NCBI RefSeq assembly: GCF_025989185.1
Contig: NZ_JAPDNT010000032.1
Coordinates: forward strand, 1-42,796
DNA: 42,796 nucleotides
Direction of reading: 5' to 3'
Origin: Limobrevibacterium gyesilva
Lineage (GTDB): Bacteria; Pseudomonadota; Alphaproteobacteria; Acetobacterales; Acetobacteraceae
Of the stretch, positions 16,129-29,071 are shown one piece after another (the stretch's first letter is position 1; each line of letters starts with the position of its first letter). The position numbers and the translations under genes were made by a program. The notes beneath the pieces are model-generated. The model saw only the letters and a list, made by a program, of their open reading frames with translations, was not told where the DNA came from and ran no database searches.

Positions 16129-16153
16129 CCGGCATGGTCTTCCGCCATGCCGG
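16129..16153. terminator. hairpin in the 15967-16201 intergenic region
   Basis: CCGGCATGG (16129-16137) pairs with CCATGCCGG (16145-16153) around a 7-nt loop. There is no U tract, so it may be a Rho-assisted terminator or a leader structure for the following gene. I see no gene in the rest of this 235-nt interval. Confidence 0.35.
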
Positions 16154-16201
16154 GCCCGGCTTGCGTGCCACAGGGTCACGTGGGCCAGGGAGCTTGCGGC
16201 A

Positions 16202-19002
<2,801 letters not shown>

Positions 19003-19006
<4 letters not shown>

Positions 19007-20718
19007 ACCCCCTTCTGCCGGAGCCGCCGCGCCCCTGGCTGTCGCTTTATCCGCCCGGCATGCCGCGAGCGCTGCCGGCGCCGCAACGCTCGCTCGATGC
19101 GCTGTTCACCGATGCCGCCGCGCGCTACCGGGACCGCCCGTTTCTCACCTTCCTCCGCCGGCGCACCAGCTACGGCGAGGCCGCCGCGCTGATCGGCCGT
19201 GCGGCGGCAGGGTTTCGCCGCCTGGGCGTCGGCCACGACACCAGGGTGGCGCTGTGCCTGCCGAACTCGCCCGGCGCGGTGCTGTGCTATTTCGCCGTGC
19301 TGCGGGCCGGCGGCACCGTCGTGAACCTCAACCCGCTCGCCGCCGAGCAGCAGATCATCGGCCAGATCGGGGATTCGGGTGCGGAGGTGGCGGTGACGGT
19401 CGATCTGCAGCCGATGTTCGGCCGGATTTTCGGTGCGCTGCGGCGGACGCGGCTGCGCCATGTGGTGGTGTGCCGGATGGCGCAGATGCTGCCGTTCCCG
19501 CAGAGCCTTGCGTTCCGTATCCGCGAGCGCGCGCGCCTGGCGGCGCTGCCGGACGATGAGCGCGTGTGCGCCTTCGCGACACTGGGCGCGGACGCCGATG
19601 CCGGGGACGTGGCGCCCGCGCCGCACCCGTCCGGGGTGGCGGTGATCCAGTACACCGGCGGCACCACGGCCGATCCGAAAGGCGTGCTGCTGTCGCACGC
19701 GAATCTGTGCGCCAACGTGGCGCAGCTTCGCGCCTGGTTCACCCGCGCCGAACCCGGCGCGGAGCGGTTCCTGGCCGTGCTGCCCTTCTTCCATTGCTTC
19801 GGCATGACCGCGGTGATGAACCTCGCCGTCGCCCTCGGCGGCGAGCTGGTGATCCTGCCGCGCTTCCGGCCGGTGGAGACGCTGCGCACGATCGAGCGCC
19901 GGCGCGTCACCATCCTGGTCGGCGTGCCGGCGCTGTTTCACGCCTTGACCGAGTGCCCCGCCTGCACGGCGGCCGCCCTCGCGTCGCTGAAAGTCTGCGT
20001 CTCTGGCGGCGACTCCCTGCCGGAGGCCCTGGCGCGGCGCTTCGTCGCGCTGACCGGCGTTCCGTTGGCGGAAGGCTACGGCCTGACCGAGTGCGGGCCG
20101 GTGGTCACCTGCAGCAATCCGCTGGAGGGTATCGAACGGCCCGGCTCCTGCGGCGTGCCGCTGCCCGGGACGGATGTCGCGATCATGGCGGCCGAGGCGC
20201 CGCATGGCGTGCTGCCGCCCGGCGAGATCGGCGAGATCTGTGTTCGTGGCCCGCAGGTGATGCTCGGCTACTGGCAGCGGCCGGAGGCCACGCGCGAGGC
20301 CTTCCGCGACGGCTGGCTGCACACCGGCGACCTTGGCCGCCTCGACCGGGACGGGTTCCTCTATTTCGTGAACCGGCAGCCCGAGGTGATCGCGGTGCGC
20401 GGCTACAAGGTCTATGCGCGGGCGGTGGAGGAAGCGATCCGGCAGCACCCGGCGGTGGCCGAGGTCGCTGTCGTCGGTGTCCCCGATCCCGCCCGCGGCG
20501 AGGTGCCCAAGGCCTGCATCGTGTTGCGCGCCGGCACGACGCTGGCGGCCGAGGGCCTGCGCGTCTTCCTGGCCGACAAGGTATCGCCGATCGAAATGCC
20601 GCGGATCGTCGAGTTCCGCGCCAGCCTGCCGAAATCGGCATTCGGCAAGGTGCTGAAGCATGAGCTGGGCATCGGCGCCCGATCGCAGCCGAACCCGGAC
20701 ACCGGCAGAAGGCAATGA
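19003..20718 (+). CDS. acyl-activating AMP ligase (acyl-CoA synthetase family)
   Basis: The 571-residue protein is a class I adenylate-forming enzyme with A3-type loop QYTGGTTADPKGV, FFHCFGMT, the A5-like EGYGLTECGP, the hinge region DGWLHTGDLGRLDRDGFLYFVNRQ and a C-terminal catalytic Lys in PKSAFGKVLKHEL. The usual RKKDxIxxxGFNVYP segment is altered to NRQPEVIAVRGYKVYARAVEE. Its ATG overlaps the stop of the ACP-FAAL-PlsC gene as ATGA, so the two proteins are made together, presumably acting in one lipid-modifying pathway. A long-chain or medium-chain fatty acid substrate is plausible from similarity to FadD-type enzymes; the acceptor (CoA or ACP) is not determined. Confidence 0.85.
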
Positions 20719-20765
20719 GCTGGCTGTGGGCGCAGTCAGGTGCGAACCAGTCTCTGCTGGGCAGA

Positions 20766-20784
20766 TTCCCTGTTTTGCAGGGAG
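20766..20784. repeat. small palindrome in the 20719-20882 convergent interval
   Basis: CCCTG (20768-20772) and CAGGG (20778-20782) form a 5-bp stem extended by a T-A pair, followed by GAGAAAACGGGGAACG. The TTCCCTGTTTTGCAGGGA block resembles an intergenic motif I recall from other alphaproteobacteria, possibly the remnant of a dispersed element. The interval lies between the convergent AMP-ligase and Kef antiporter genes and contains no gene I can support. A second palindrome CAGGCGCCTG follows near 20816. Confidence 0.4.
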
Positions 20785-20882
20785 AAAACGGGGAACGGGT
20801 CTGATTTGACGGGCCAGGCGCCTGCCGTCCTGTGATGCCGACTGCAGCACGACGCAAGCCGGCCAGTTCATGGCAGACGGCT

Positions 20883-23141
20883 CTAACTCGCCACGAACAC
20901 CAGCGAAGAAGAGGAACGCTCCAGCAAATCGGCTGCCACATCACCAAAGAATAACCTGCCGACGGACCGAGGTCTGACGCCGAGCACGACGAGGTCGTGA
21001 CGCCCTCGCTTCACCTGCTCGGCGATCGCGTCGTCGATGGGGAGGTTCCTGCGGATAACTGTCCGCGTCGCGATCCGGTATTGATCTGCAAGGCTCACTG
21101 CCTCTCGCAGCACTGCATCTTCCGTATATGTGTCGTGGCTCCCAAAGGTGTGACGCGAGGCCGCGTGTTTCGGCGTGCCCGAAACGTACAGGAGTGTAAT
21201 GGGAGCGGTACCGGATTTGGCGAAGGCAAGCGCCACTTCGAGGGCTCGTCGCGACGCGTCTGTGCCGCTGACAGGGACCAGGATGTTGACGTTCGCGGCG
21301 CGAGGGTCCTCCAGATGCGCTGCACGGGCTTCGACGACAACGAGCGGACCATCGAACGAAGCGGCAAGGCGGGTCACGTCCTTGTGGAATCCACCGTCCG
21401 GGTCCGTCGTGCGCCCCACGCCAATCAGCAGGAGGTCGTAGCCCTTGCGCGCCTCACGGGCGACAGCGTCCTCCGCGGCAGCGTCCCGGGCGCGTGTCGT
21501 GACATCAGCCGCCCTCTGCGCTCTTGCTTCGTCCGGCGCAAGGGCACTTTCGGCGGCGTTCTTGACCACAGTCTCCAACGGCGGGACCGGACCGGATGGC
21601 GGCGCCCCAGCGGGATGGTCTGGTCCCAACTCCAGCACCGTGATCGGCATGGGCCGCCACGCCGAGAGAAGTCCCGCCAGGCGCGAGGCAAACTGGCCGT
21701 TCGCTGACCGGTCGACTCCGAGGAGAACTCGCTCAAGATTGGCCACGAATCCCTTTGTCTCGAGTGCCTCACGGGCGAGGCGATCATGCTCCTCCGGGGT
21801 CATCGGCAGGCGGGCGAGTGCCCAGCGGAGCATCGGCGGCATTGCCATCGTGGTCACGAATGCCATCGTGACAATCGTCGTATACAAAGTCTCGTTGAGC
21901 ACCCCAATGGACAGGCCGATCGTCGCGACAATCACCTCCGTCGAGCCGCGTGCATTCATCCCGCAAGCCAGGGCAAAGGCCTCGCGATGGGAAAGGCCCG
22001 CCAAGGCGCCTCCGAGGAAAGCCCCACCGAACTTGCCGACGCTTGCGATCAGCACAAGCCCCCCGACAAACAGAAGCAGCGCTGGATCGCGCAGTACCGT
22101 AAGGTCCGCGGTGAGCCCGGCTACACCGAAGAAGATCGGCATGAACAGAGCGACGATCAACCCGCGCAAATTGTCCCGGATGTGTTCAGCCAAAATCGGC
22201 GAACGGCCGACGAGAATGCCGGCAACGAAGGCTCCCAGGACCGTGTGCACACCGATCGCATGGGTCACCAGCGCCATCGCCCCCATGATGACCAGGATCG
22301 TCGTGATGACCGGAAGCTCGCTGACGAAACTGTCGTTGGTCCAGCGAATGAGCGCCGATACCACTCGCTGTCCGATTGTCAGGCTGGCCGCCAGAAAGAG
22401 CGCGGTACCGATCACGCTGACGCTGAGAGGCAACAATTCCACGCTGCCGCGCTGCGCGAGGCCCAGGATCACGGCGATGACGATCCAGCCGATGGTGTCA
22501 TCGATGATCGCCGAGGCCACGATCAGCTGACCGATCGTTCGGCGCATGAAGTTCATCTCGCGAATGACTGCGGCGACGATCTTTACAGAGGAGATCGAAA
22601 GCGCGATGCCGAGGAACAACGCCGTGATGAGGCGCATCTCGGGTCGAGGCAGCATCGCCTGGGGCATAAACTGGCCCAGCAGGAAGCCGCACAGGAACGG
22701 AACGCTGATTCCCGCGATCGAGACGCTGGCCGCGGCGCGCCGCATCTTCCTGATCAAGGCGAGGTCGATCTCCATGCCCGTCAGCAAAAGCAGCATCAGG
22801 ATGCCGAGCTGGGACACGGCGTCGAGCATGCCCTTCTGCATCCCCGTCGCAGGAAAGATGGCGCGCTGGATGTCGGGCAGCAGGGCGCCCAGCACAGAGG
22901 GCCCCAGCAGGATCCCGCCAAGCAATTGCCCCATAATCGGGGGTTGGCCGATACGCTGCATCCCCTCGCCAAGCAGCCGTCCGACAATCAGCAGCAGGAC
23001 GATCTGCGCGACGAACAGGACCTCGGAGGGCTGGCCATGCGCCTCATTCGCGGCCAAGGTCGCCGGGGCCATGATGAAGATGGCCAGGGAACAGCCAAGC
23101 AAGGCGCCCGCGAGCGACTTGATAGACGTGGGAATACTCAT
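20883..23141 (-). CDS. Kef-type monovalent cation/H+ antiporter with C-terminal USP-like domains
   Basis: The 752-residue membrane protein starts with a signal-like segment (about 1-31, ending ATLAANEAHG), then a CPA2-type antiporter domain of about twelve membrane segments (about 40-430) with GILLGPSVLG, IIDDTIGW (paired Asp in the transport core) and NARGSTEVIVA. The C-terminal 320 residues carry universal-stress-protein-like regions, the second starting near 617 (NILVPVSGTDASRRALEVA) instead of the TrkA-N domain of classical KefB/C. It would exchange K+ or Na+ for protons in the inner membrane, with the USP domains as nucleotide sensors. GGAG eight nt upstream sets the start at 23141. It follows the SulP gene by 104 nt on the same strand. 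Confidence 0.87.
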   Translation of the reverse strand: MSIPTSIKSLAGALLGCSLAIFIMAPATLAANEAHGQPSEVLFVAQIVLLLIVGRLLGEGMQRIGQPPIMGQLLGGILLGPSVLGALLPDIQRAIFPATGMQKGMLDAVSQLGILMLLLLTGMEIDLALIRKMRRAAASVSIAGISVPFLCGFLLGQFMPQAMLPRPEMRLITALFLGIALSISSVKIVAAVIREMNFMRRTIGQLIVASAIIDDTIGWIVIAVILGLAQRGSVELLPLSVSVIGTALFLAASLTIGQRVVSALIRWTNDSFVSELPVITTILVIMGAMALVTHAIGVHTVLGAFVAGILVGRSPILAEHIRDNLRGLIVALFMPIFFGVAGLTADLTVLRDPALLLFVGGLVLIASVGKFGGAFLGGALAGLSHREAFALACGMNARGSTEVIVATIGLSIGVLNETLYTTIVTMAFVTTMAMPPMLRWALARLPMTPEEHDRLAREALETKGFVANLERVLLGVDRSANGQFASRLAGLLSAWRPMPITVLELGPDHPAGAPPSGPVPPLETVVKNAAESALAPDEARAQRAADVTTRARDAAAEDAVAREARKGYDLLLIGVGRTTDPDGGFHKDVTRLAASFDGPLVVVEARAAHLEDPRAANVNILVPVSGTDASRRALEVALAFAKSGTAPITLLYVSGTPKHAASRHTFGSHDTYTEDAVLREAVSLADQYRIATRTVIRRNLPIDDAIAEQVKRGRHDLVVLGVRPRSVGRLFFGDVAADLLERSSSSLVFVAS

Positions 23142-23245
23142 GGGCAACTCCATCGGAGCGTTGCCATGCCGACCACCCGAATATGGGGCTGATTGCCCTG
23201 CGGCGCTACCGGACGCAGCGGCAGCAGCCATTTCATCGCAATGGA

Positions 23246-24988
23246 CTAACTCCCATGTCCCGGTGGGCTTCGGTCCTCCCAGTCCACCCAATCCACCGCG
23301 TGGCTGTCTACGTAGCTGCTGACGGCGGCACCAACGGTCGGGAAAAAGAACTTTTCACCAATCTTGTCGAGGAGTCCGAACCGCTTGAGCTTGTCTTTTA
23401 CAGGGTCTTTGAGTTCGGCGAAGCATAACTCGATCCCGGCGCCGTCTAGTGTCTTGTCCAATTCGGCGAGGGTATCAGCTGCGGTGACGTCCACGCTGGT
23501 GACAGGTTCGGCGGCAACGACCAGCCAGCGCACCGGCGCAGGCGCTTTCGCCGCTGCATCCAGAACACGCTCCTTGAAGAACTCGGCGTTGGCGAAAAAC
23601 AGTGGTGCGTCCCAGCGAAACAGGACCAGGCCGGATATCTGGCGAGCATTGGGGTAGCGCGTGATGTCGTGGTAGCCCTTGACCCCTTCAGCGCGGCCCA
23701 GCACCGCTGAGTGCGGACGCCAAGCATCCCACAGGAACTCGATGACAGCAATCGCGATCGCCAGGCCTATGCCCGGGATGGCGCCAAGCACGGCGACGCC
23801 CACAAAGCAGACTATGGATAGCCAGAACTCCCAACGCTGGATGCGATAGATTCGAGTGAGATCCGCGACCTCGATCAAGCCGACAGCTGAAGCGATCACG
23901 ACCGCGGCCAATGTGGCAGTTGGCAGATACTGGAGGAGATTCGGCGCCACCAACAGCAGCAGGGCAACGGCGAGTGCGCCAACGACTCCCGTCAACTGCG
24001 TTCGCGCGCCCGCAGCCTCTGCCACGGGGGTACGCGACGAACTGCCGCTCACCGGAAAGCCCTGAAAGAATCCGGCGGCCAGGTTCGCGACGCCAAGCCC
24101 TACCATCTCCTGATTGGGATCAACATTCATGCCGGTTCGCGCGGCGTAGGCGCGGGAAAGCACGCTCGTATCAGCGAACGACACCAGGGCGACTGCGCAG
24201 CCTCCGATCAGTACCGGGACCATATCGGTGTAGGTGAGCCACGGGATCGCGAACGCGGGCAGACCCTGGGGCAAGGGACCAAGGACCGACACGTCAGCGC
24301 CCGCGGCCAGATCCAGCCAGCCAACGATTGCCGTCGCGCCAACCACGGCAATCAGGATACTCGGCAAGCGCTTGTTGTTCTTGAGCAGTAGAATAACCGC
24401 CAAAGTACCCGCGCCGACGGCGAACTCCGTCCAGTTCGTTCGTCCGCCCAGAACCGCCTCGGCTGTGGCCCATAGTCTTCTCAATGGTCCATCGCCTTCT
24501 ACCGAAAAGCCGAAGAGCTTGGGCAGTTGGCTGATCAACACCGTCAGCGCGATTCCGTTCATGTAGCCATAGCGGATCGGCTTCGAAAGAAGCTCCGTCA
24601 CAAAGCCCAGCCGCGCCAGGCCCGCCAGAATGCACACGATCCCCGAGACCACCGCCATCATGCCGGCCAAGGCAACGGCGCGATTTGGGTCTCCACCAGA
24701 CAGCGGCAAGACGACGCCGAGTATGACGGCAGCCAGCGAAGAATCCGGTCCCAGGACCAGAATGCGACTGGGGCCGAGCAGCGCATAAGCCAGCAGCGGC
24801 ACGATCGTCGCATAGAGACCATGAATGCCCGGCACACCCGATGCGACCGCATAGGCGATCCCGACGGGCACCAGGATCGTTGCCAGCACCACTCCCGCAG
24901 CGATGTCATGAGCCAGCCAGCTGACCTGATACCGGCGCAGAGTAAGCAGCCCCGGCAACCACCGTATCCAGCCGCTCTGATTTGGCAT
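23246..24988 (-). CDS. SulP-family anion transporter with STAS domain
   Basis: The 580-residue protein has 10-14 membrane segments and the SulP signature region near the N-terminus (VPVGIAYAVASGVPGIHGLYATIVP), followed by a cytoplasmic STAS domain (about 445-560, ARQISGLVLFRWDAPLFFANAEFFK ... VTSVDVTAADTLAEL). Members carry sulfate, bicarbonate, molybdate or dicarboxylates. GGAG seven nt upstream supports the start. The downstream Kef-type antiporter in the same direction suggests coupling of anion uptake to ion homeostasis. On the minus strand a TATGAT hexamer (25024-25029) is a candidate -10. Substrate not deducible. Confidence 0.9.
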   Translation of the reverse strand: MPNQSGWIRWLPGLLTLRRYQVSWLAHDIAAGVVLATILVPVGIAYAVASGVPGIHGLYATIVPLLAYALLGPSRILVLGPDSSLAAVILGVVLPLSGGDPNRAVALAGMMAVVSGIVCILAGLARLGFVTELLSKPIRYGYMNGIALTVLISQLPKLFGFSVEGDGPLRRLWATAEAVLGGRTNWTEFAVGAGTLAVILLLKNNKRLPSILIAVVGATAIVGWLDLAAGADVSVLGPLPQGLPAFAIPWLTYTDMVPVLIGGCAVALVSFADTSVLSRAYAARTGMNVDPNQEMVGLGVANLAAGFFQGFPVSGSSSRTPVAEAAGARTQLTGVVGALAVALLLLVAPNLLQYLPTATLAAVVIASAVGLIEVADLTRIYRIQRWEFWLSIVCFVGVAVLGAIPGIGLAIAIAVIEFLWDAWRPHSAVLGRAEGVKGYHDITRYPNARQISGLVLFRWDAPLFFANAEFFKERVLDAAAKAPAPVRWLVVAAEPVTSVDVTAADTLAELDKTLDGAGIELCFAELKDPVKDKLKRFGLLDKIGEKFFFPTVGAAVSSYVDSHAVDWVDWEDRSPPGHGS

Positions 24989-25112
24989 TGGCCAGCTCCC
25001 GGTAAGCGGTCCGTGTTCAATTCATCATATGCCGGCCCGGCTGGTCACGAGGGTATTGTAACCCCAAGGGCATGCCACGCGTTTCACGGGAACGGCGGCG
25101 AAAGGAGGGATT

Positions 25113-26757
25113 GTGTCGGACCCCATGACCTATGGCTGCCCCAAGAATCCCCGTGGCCGCTTGCCACGCTGGGTGATCGCGGCCGGGTTGTTCGTGATTG
25201 CCATCGGGTTGCTGGCCGTGTTCTGGGACTGGAACTGGTTTCGCCCGCTTGTAGCACAGCAAGCCTCCGCCCCCCTTGGCCGCACCGTGACCCTGCGGCA
25301 TTTCGATCTCCATCCCGGCCGACAGCTCGTCGCTGTCGCCGAGGGGGTGGAGATCGCCAACCCCGAGGGCTTCCCGGCCGACAGCCGATTCGCCACGATC
25401 GTGAGGCTGGCGGTCACCATCGACGCCATGGCGTGGCTGCGCACGCGCCGGCTCGTGATTCCCGCCATCGTCCTGGACCGGCCGACGATCGATGCTCAGG
25501 AGCCGGCGGATTCGGCCGCCAACTGGATGTTTCCCGCCCTCGCATCTGCAGCCGGCAGCGCCGCAGCCGACCAGCAGGCTGCTCCCAAAATCGGCAATCT
25601 GCAGATCAACGATGGGGCGGCACATGTGGTGGTGCCGCGTCTGCGCGCCGATTTCGACATCGCGATCGCCACAATCGACCGCGCCGGCGGCGGCCAGGTG
25701 AAGTTGGAAGCGCACGGCACCTATGCGGGGCAGCCCATTACCGGTCAGGCCCTTGGCGGGGCACTGCTGTCCTTGCGCGCCGCCACTCAGCCCTACCCGA
25801 TCGACCTGCGTCTCGCCAACGGCCCGAGCACCGTGCACCTGGCAGGCACGGTGCAGAATCCGTTGGCCTTCGCAGGCGCCGACCTCGCGCTGGAAGTGAG
25901 CGGCCCGACATGGCGCTGCTGTTCCCGCTGACGGGCATTCCCATTCCCAAGACGCCAAATACCAGGGCGCCAAAATCCTGGGCGGCAGCATGCCCTTGGA
26001 CTCGTTGGCAGCCGTTGTAGACATTGATAATGGCCACATTCGTGTAGCGCCCGGCACCGTTGGCGTGGGCAGCGGCCGGATCGAGGGGAATCTGGATCTG
26101 GTGCCCATCGGCGACGAGTTCAGGCTGCACGGCGATATTGCATTCCAGCGGGTCGACCTCGGCCGGATGCTCGAGGCGGCGGGGGTAGCCCATGGCAGCG
26201 GCGCGATCGGCGGACATGCGGTCATCGACTCCACCGGCAATTCCGTCTCCTCTGTCCTCGGCAACGGCAATGGCTCGCTGCAACTGGTCATGTCCGGCGG
26301 CGGCGACGTCAGCGCAATCTTCGTGGCGATCTCAGGTCTGCAGCTGGGCAATGCCATATTGGCCGCGTTGGGCGTGCCGCGGCGCGACCAGATCGAATGT
26401 TTCGTGGGCGATTTCGCCCTACAACACGGAACACTGGCCACGCGCACCCTGTTGCTGGAGACCAGCAACAATATCGTCACCGGCGGCGGCACGATCGACC
26501 TGCGAACGGAGACGGTGGATTATCGGCTGAAGACCGATGCGAAGCATTTTTCCATCGGCTCGCTGCCCACGCCGATCGCAATCGTCGGCAAGTTCAAGCA
26601 CCCGGATATTGGCCCGGCGGTCGGGCCCCTGATTCCGCGTGGCGGTGCGGCGATCGGCCACGGCGAATGGGGGGCCAGGGAGCATGATCGGCGCCGCTGC
26701 CATCAGGTGGAAGGCTTGCGCAGCATTGCAGCGCGGCTGCCGCGCAGCAACGGGTGA
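25113..26757 (+). pseudogene. AsmA-family protein gene, frameshifted and internally deleted
   Basis: The first frame (25113-25931, GTG start, AAAGGAGGG upstream) encodes an N-terminal membrane anchor and AsmA-like beta domain up to LALEVSGP. A base appears lost near 25905, because the next frame continues with the family sequence DMALLFPLTGIPIPKTPN. At about 25957-25960 the text jumps to YQGAKILGGSMPLDSLAAVVDIDNG in a third frame, which in intact relatives lies roughly 100 residues later by my recollection. The distal part (25990 onward) retains GTIDLRTETVDYRLKTDAKHFSIGSLPTPI, a conserved AsmA C-terminal segment. After about 26660 the similarity fades. AsmA proteins are inner-membrane anchored and help outer-membrane lipid homeostasis. 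Almost certainly inactive. Confidence 0.75.
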
Positions 26758-26945
26758 CTGGCCATGGGAGCGCCGAGGATGCGGCGCCAGTCATCGACCG
26801 GACGCCGCTCCACAGCCTTCTCGGCGATCTCGTCCTTGGGACCCTGGCGGAGGGCGAGATCAAGCGCGTGAGCACCACCGGAAATCAGCATGGCGATGAT
26901 GGTGACAGCGCCCTCGGGGATGACACGGCGGACGCGAGTGCGCAT
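26703..26945 (-). CDS. small unidentified open frame in 26758-27031 interval
   Basis: An 80-residue frame with a hydrophobic stretch (VTIIAMLISGGAHA) followed by a charged helix-like segment (LALRQGPKDEIAEKAVERRPVDDW). The residue mix looks more protein-like than the neighbouring antisense frames, but no family is recognised and no good ribosome binding site is seen. It overlaps the decayed 3' end of the AsmA-like gene on the other strand, so it may mark the foreign sequence that replaced that end. Confidence 0.25.
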   Translation of the reverse strand: MRTRVRRVIPEGAVTIIAMLISGGAHALDLALRQGPKDEIAEKAVERRPVDDWRRILGAPMASHPLLRGSRAAMLRKPST

Positions 26946-27003
26946 CCCGACACCGGGCGCCCGCCGGGTTCATCGCGGATTCGACGCGCAGACGTCTTTG
27001 AGG

Positions 27004-27021
27004 CTCCCTCGCGTGAGGGAG
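27004..27021 (-). terminator. terminator-like hairpin after the enoyl-CoA hydratase gene
   Basis: CTCCCTC (27004-27010) pairs with GAGGGAG (27015-27021) around GCGT, 10 nt beyond the stop codon of the leftward hydratase gene. A/T-poor sequence follows, so it is a probable stem without a full U tract. Confidence 0.4.
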
Positions 27022-27031
27022 GGGCCGACGG

Positions 27032-27811
27032 TTATTCGCCCCGCCAGACCGGGCGCCGCTTCTCGAAGAAAGCGCGTATTCCCTCCTCGTAGTCTTTCGT
27101 CGCCTCGAGGGGCCGGCGCAGCGCGTCGTTGAGGGCGGTCGCGTCGCCGATGGACATATCGGCCCCGACATTGACCATACGTTTCACGGCGGCGACCCCC
27201 AGCGGACTCGAATTGATCTTGATTTCCTCCGCCAGCCCGAGGGCGGCATCGTGAAGCTGTTGCTTGGGCACGACGCGCTCGACGATCCCGAACTCAAGCG
27301 CCTCTTGCGCGGTTATCCGCCTTGCCGTGAAAAAGAGCTCTTTCGCCCGGCCGCGCCCGATAAGACGTGGGAAAATGACGCCGGCGGTTCCTCCCGGATA
27401 AGCGCCGAGTTGCATTTCCGGCCATGCGAACACGGCATCATCGGCCGCGATCTTCAAATCGCAGTTGCAAGCAAGCTCGAAGCCGCCGCCCAGGCACCAG
27501 CCTTCGATCGCGGCGATGGCGGGTTGCGGCATGTTCCACATGACTTCGTTGGCGCGGCGAAGCGAGGAACTCTGCTCCCACTTCTCCTTCGGGGAAAGGC
27601 CCCGCCGTTCCTTGAGATCCGTGCCGGCCGAAAAGGCCTTCCCGCCGGCGCCCTTGATGATGACGACCCGAATCTCGGGCCGTCCGCTGATGTCGCGCAG
27701 GGCGGCCTCCAGAGCCTCGCCCACTGCCGTCGAGATGGCGTTGTGGATCTCGGGGCGGTTGAGCGTAAGGATGCTTACGCCGTCGCGGTCATCCCGCAGC
27801 AATATGGACAT
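27032..27811 (-). CDS. enoyl-CoA hydratase/isomerase family protein
   Basis: The 259-residue crotonase-fold protein retains both catalytic glutamates: E112 in GGGFELA and E132 in FAWPEMQLG. Oxyanion-hole segments AFSAGTDL and CLGGGF are present. It is therefore a plausible true hydratase acting on an enoyl-CoA. The ATG at 27811 has GGAG five nt upstream. It follows the CoA-transferase gene by 66 nt and is the last gene before a hairpin, suggesting a short operon CoA-transferase then hydratase. Confidence 0.9.
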   Translation of the reverse strand: MSILLRDDRDGVSILTLNRPEIHNAISTAVGEALEAALRDISGRPEIRVVIIKGAGGKAFSAGTDLKERRGLSPKEKWEQSSSLRRANEVMWNMPQPAIAAIEGWCLGGGFELACNCDLKIAADDAVFAWPEMQLGAYPGGTAGVIFPRLIGRGRAKELFFTARRITAQEALEFGIVERVVPKQQLHDAALGLAEEIKINSSPLGVAAVKRMVNVGADMSIGDATALNDALRRPLEATKDYEEGIRAFFEKRRPVWRGE

Positions 27812-27877
27812 CACGTCTCCTCAGCTGAATGATGGAATCGGTTCCCGCCGCGGGCTCGTCGACGGGGGAGCCTCGGT

Positions 27878-29053
27878 TCATCCGGCGGCGGCGCCGCCAG
27901 CCTTGACGTCGAGCCAGCCCTGCAGCACTTCGTCCGTGTGCTCCCCGATCTTGGGCGGCGCAGTCCAGCCGGCCGCCACGTCGAAGTTTCCGTATTTCAC
28001 CGCAGGTCCGATGAGCGGCATCTCGCCGCCGTCGGTCTTGGGCGCCATGACGCGCATGCCGCGCGCCAGAGTCTGGGGATGGCGGAAGACCTGCTCCATG
28101 GTGTTGACCGGGGCGCACGGCACCCCTGCATCCTGCAGCTTCTCGATGAGGTCGGCGGCGCGCCACTTGCGGACCTCGGCATCGAGGATCGCGTGAAGCG
28201 CGTCCCGATGGGTCACGCGGCCGCGCAACGTGGAGAAGCGAGGATCGGCCACCAGATCCTCCCTGCCCAGGACCCGGACGAAGCCGGCGTAGAGGCGCTC
28301 GACGCCGGCGCCGATGACAACCCATCCGTCGGCCGCTTCGAACGCCTTGTAGGGCACGGAGCTCGCATGCTCCGACCCCCATTTCGGCCGCTGGTGTCCG
28401 GTCAACAGCCATTCGAGGCCGGCATCGACGAGAAAGCTCACCACACCCTCGAAGAGGCTCGTTTCGATCCGCTGGCCGCGGCCTGTCCTCTCGCGATCGA
28501 AAAGCGCCGTCATGATGGCGCCCATCGCATATTGGCCGCACACCAGGTCGAAGGCCGAGGTGCCGAGCTTGATTGGGTTTCCATTCCTCTCGCCGGTGAG
28601 GCTCATGTATCCGCCTTCGGCTTGAATGGTCAGGTCGAACGCGCCCTTGTCCTTGCACGGGCCCGTCGCCCCCATACCCGACAGCGAGGCGTAGATCAGC
28701 GTCGGGTTCGAAGCCGCGAGATTGCGGTAATCGAGGCCCATGCGCTCCATGACGCCGGGCCGGAAGTTCTCGACCACGACGTCGGCCTTGCACGCCAGGG
28801 CGTGTGCAAGCTCGCGATCGCGCCGCTCCTTCGTGTTGAGCACGATCGAACGCTTGTTCCGGTTGACGGCGAGGTATCCCATGCTCGCGCCGTCATGGAA
28901 CGGCGGCCCCTGCATTCGGATCGGATCGCCTTCAGGCGCCTCCACCTTCACCACGTCGGCGCCCAGATCGGCCAGGAGCATGGTGCAGAACGGGCCGGCG
29001 AAGAGCCTGGTGAAATCGAGAATTCGTACGCCTGCGAGAGGTTTTTTCTGCAT
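27878..29053 (-). CDS. class III (CaiB/BaiF family) CoA-transferase
   Basis: The 391-residue protein has [41 protein letters not shown] and catalytic D169 in TSAFDLVCG, all family III CoA-transferase hallmarks. It presumably transfers CoA to the substrate later hydrated by the adjacent enoyl-CoA hydratase. It differs from the CoA-transferase at 10.7-11.9 kb in length and local sequence, so the two are separate modules. The start ATG is 18 nt downstream of the flavoprotein fragment's stop. Confidence 0.9.
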   Translation of the reverse strand: MQKKPLAGVRILDFTRLFAGPFCTMLLADLGADVVKVEAPEGDPIRMQGPPFHDGASMGYLAVNRNKRSIVLNTKERRDRELAHALACKADVVVENFRPGVMERMGLDYRNLAASNPTLIYASLSGMGATGPCKDKGAFDLTIQAEGGYMSLTGERNGNPIKLGTSAFDLVCGQYAMGAIMTALFDRERTGRGQRIETSLFEGVVSFLVDAGLEWLLTGHQRPKWGSEHASSVPYKAFEAADGWVVIGAGVERLYAGFVRVLGREDLVADPRFSTLRGRVTHRDALHAILDAEVRKWRAADLIEKLQDAGVPCAPVNTMEQVFRHPQTLARGMRVMAPKTDGGEMPLIGPAVKYGNFDVAAGWTAPPKIGEHTDEVLQGWLDVKAGGAAAG

Positions 29054-29071
29054 GACCCATTCTTCCCTTAT

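Noticed and set aside
26594-26878. Alternative minus-strand frame overlapping the small unknown frame
   Set aside because: Mostly Arg/Pro/Ser low-complexity text; less protein-like than the frame at 26703-26945.
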